This document shows positions 62,478-64,000 of a stretch of 64,000 bases of DNA, piece after piece. A program made the translations under genes and the position numbers. The number at the start of each line of letters is the position of its first letter. Positions within the stretch are counted from its first letter, which is position 1. This DNA comes from Kribbella solani (GTDB lineage: Bacteria > Actinomycetota > Actinomycetes > Propionibacteriales > Kribbellaceae), in the NCBI RefSeq assembly GCF_014205295.1, contig NZ_JACHNF010000001.1, forward strand, positions 2,170,001 through 2,234,000, in the 5' to 3' direction. Under the pieces are notes generated by a model, which saw nothing but the letters and a program-made list of their open reading frames with translations, did no database searches and was not told the DNA's origin.

Positions 62478-63815
62478 GTGATCGTGACCGAAACCGCCGC
62501 TGCCGAGCAGCAGTCCGATCGACGACGGAGGGCGGTCACCGTGACCGGCCCGAACCGGCCGATGGTGCTGTCAACCGTCGTGAAAACCTTTGCCGACGAG
62601 GGCCTCGCGCCCACCGGGATCAACCACATGGTCGTCGGGGACCAGCTGATCTTCAGCCTCGAGGTCAACGAATCAACCGCCGGCGCCACGCCCGGCGGGG
62701 GTACGGCCGGCGGGGGTGCTGCCGCCGGCGGCACGGTGCAGGGCGCTTTGGACCGGCTTGCGCTCGGGCCGGAATTCACCGTCAGCGTGTCGGATGCCGG
62801 CGTGTCCGGCCAGCGACCAGTGGATCGCCATCGGGTGACGGTGTTCGGCGACCAGCTGAGCTCCGCGGGCGTGGCCGCGATCACCGGACGGCTGGCCGGT
62901 GCCGGTGGGCAGTTGGACCGGATTCAATCGCTCGCCGCGAACAACGCCGCGTACCAGCTCGACGTGTCCGGCGTCGACCCGGCCACGATCCGGCGGATCG
63001 TCCGCGGATTGCCCGAGATGGACGGGATCGACGTGGCGGTCCAGCCCGGCGCGCCGTCCGGACGGCACCTGATCGTGCTCGACGTGGACCAGACGTTCAT
63101 CCAGAACGAGGTGATCGAGCTGCTCGCCGCGGAGGCCGGACCGGAGGTCGAGGCACGGGTCAAGGAGGTGACCGCGCGGGCGATGCGCGGCGAACTCGAC
63201 TTCGCGGAATCGCTGCACGAACGGGTCGCCCTGCTCGAAGGGCTGGACGAGGGCGTGTTCGACCGGGTGTACGACAAGATCAAGCTGACGCCCGGCGTGG
63301 CGATGATGGTGATGACCGCGCAGGCGAACGGTGACGAGATCGGGCTGATCAGCGGTGGCTTCACCCAGATCACCGACCGGCTCGCGGACGAGTACGGCAT
63401 CAACCGCGCGTACACCGCGGCGAACACGCTGGAGGTCGTCGACGGGAAGCTGACCGGGCGGGTCACCGGCGAGGTGATCGACCGGGCCGCGAAGGCGCGG
63501 AAGCTGCAGGAGTTCGCCGACCGGGCGAACATCCCGATGGACCGGACGATCGCGATCGGCGACGGCGCGAACGACCTGGACATGATCCAGGCGGCCGGCG
63601 TCGGGATCGCCTTCCACGCCAAGCCGATCGTCAACGCGGCCGCTCCGGCCACGATCACACCGAAGGACATGCGCGGGGTGCTGTACGTCCGCGGCGTACC
63701 GCAGGACCGTCACGCACGACCCAACCCCACCCACCCCACCACCGCCCCGGCCGCCGCATCCACCACCTCCCGCCCACCCCACCGCCCCGCCGACCGCACC
63801 GCCCACCAACGCTGA
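62478..63815 (+). CDS. SerB-like HAD phosphatase paralogue
   Basis: The 445-residue protein has the same layout as the SerB upstream: two ACT-like domains (about 18-190, interrupted by a Gly/Thr/Ala linker near 65-85), then a HAD core with motif I DVDQT (202-206), MRGELDFAESLHERVALLEGL, LISGGFTQITDRLADEYGI and GDGANDLDM. Motif I has Gln in place of Ser, which may change substrate or activity. GTG 62478 and GTG 62484 are both possible. The last 40 residues are a Pro/Thr/His-rich tail. It may act on phosphoserine or another small phosphate ester. Confidence 0.9.
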   Translation: MIVTETAAAEQQSDRRRRAVTVTGPNRPMVLSTVVKTFADEGLAPTGINHMVVGDQLIFSLEVNESTAGATPGGGTAGGGAAAGGTVQGALDRLALGPEFTVSVSDAGVSGQRPVDRHRVTVFGDQLSSAGVAAITGRLAGAGGQLDRIQSLAANNAAYQLDVSGVDPATIRRIVRGLPEMDGIDVAVQPGAPSGRHLIVLDVDQTFIQNEVIELLAAEAGPEVEARVKEVTARAMRGELDFAESLHERVALLEGLDEGVFDRVYDKIKLTPGVAMMVMTAQANGDEIGLISGGFTQITDRLADEYGINRAYTAANTLEVVDGKLTGRVTGEVIDRAAKARKLQEFADRANIPMDRTIAIGDGANDLDMIQAAGVGIAFHAKPIVNAAAPATITPKDMRGVLYVRGVPQDRHARPNPTHPTTAPAAASTTSRPPHRPADRTAHQR

Positions 63816-63820
63816 CCAAG

Positions 63821-63885
63821 CCGACTTCGGGAAGCCACCGCGCATTTCCGGTGCCGAAAAGTGCGCGGTGGCTTCCCAAAGTCGG
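63821..63885. repeat. 65-bp palindrome with 24-bp arms
   Basis: The arms 63821-63844 and 63862-63885 pair at 23 of 24 positions, with a CACCGCGCA core next to the 17-base loop. The loop itself can pair further (TTTCCGG with CCGAAAA). It begins 6 bp after the serB paralogue stop and could act as a terminator. Key arm sequence: CCGACTTCGGGAAGCC. Confidence 0.85.
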
Positions 63886-63950
63886 GGACGGACGCGGGGG
63901 GCGGGGCGGGGTTGGTCGGTGGGGGGTGGGATTGGAATTAAGCTTCGGGT

Positions 63951-64000
63951 ATGTCTGATCTGCAGGGTGGGCCTGGTGCCCTGTTCGCCATCGGTGGTGC
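63951..64000 (+). CDS. 5' end of a new gene (partial)
   Basis: An ATG at 63951 opens a frame with GC-rich third positions (MSDLQGGPGALFAIGG) that runs off the window. It is too short to assign. A GCTTCGGGT stretch sits upstream, but the ribosome-binding site is weak, so the start is provisional. Confidence 0.5.
   Translation, partial: MSDLQGGPGALFAIGG

Noticed and set aside
60041..62884. 947-residue open frame on the minus strand
   Set aside because: It is antisense to serB, its paralogue and the conserved hypothetical gene, and shows the composition of a GC-rich shadow frame.

Overview
The window is very GC-rich chromosomal DNA in which real genes are recognised by third codon positions that are almost always G or C. 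GTG and TTG starts are frequent, and operons are tight with 1-8 nt stop/start overlaps. Gene order points to an actinomycete: sufR-sufB-sufD-Rieske-sufC-sufS-sufU-sufT with ctaA/ctaB close by, tkt-tal-pgi-zwf-opcA-pgl, and an ABC ATPase near ACT-domain serB. From memory the content fits Propionibacteriales, perhaps Kribbella, but this was not tested by comparison. No rRNA, tRNA, CRISPR array, prophage or insertion sequence was seen.

Layout. 1-7829: the end of an upstream gene, two small paralogous proteins, and a 2148-residue protein with six Ser/Gly/Thr-rich beta-type modules. This is the least understood block. 7984-15198: the complete SUF Fe-S assembly operon (minus strand), ending in sufT and an acVLRF1-type peptidyl-tRNA hydrolase. 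It is headed by the Fe-S regulator sufR, with an iron-box-like site upstream. 15325-19120: an ABC exporter, heme A synthase ctaA and, convergent, heme O synthase ctaB. 19348-27728: the pentose-phosphate operon tkt-tal-pgi-zwf-opcA-pgl. 27782-34751: mixed genes (PEP mutase-like enzyme, AAA ATPase, TetR/DUF1772 pair, F420-type oxidoreductase, peptide deformylase, P-loop kinase, SpoU methyltransferase). 34748-37170: siroheme/B12 genes cysG and cobT. 37307-40448: small genes including a MerR/SMR efflux pair. 40438-43576: a sugar ABC importer. 43731-50202: two fatty-acid or branched-chain acyl-CoA degradation operons flanking a MerR regulator, with matching 17-bp palindromes in front of both. 50433-56470: cobQ, DinB, GNAT, YbaK, an XRE-DUF5753 regulator, Ohr, and a quinone reductase/TetR pair. 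56472-63815: TSUP exporter, SPFH/NfeD pair, an ABC ATPase, and a tandem serB duplication. The last 50 bases open a new gene.

Between genes, the window carries an unusual number of long nested palindromes (7926, 17816, 32552, 57307, 59357, 61069 and 63821). Two of them are clear copies of one 78-bp repeat element. There is also a 26-bp tandem repeat array at 28730-28859.

The strongest candidates for something undescribed are the giant modular protein with its paralogous partners, the intergenic palindrome family, and the MerR operator pair linking the acyl-CoA operons.
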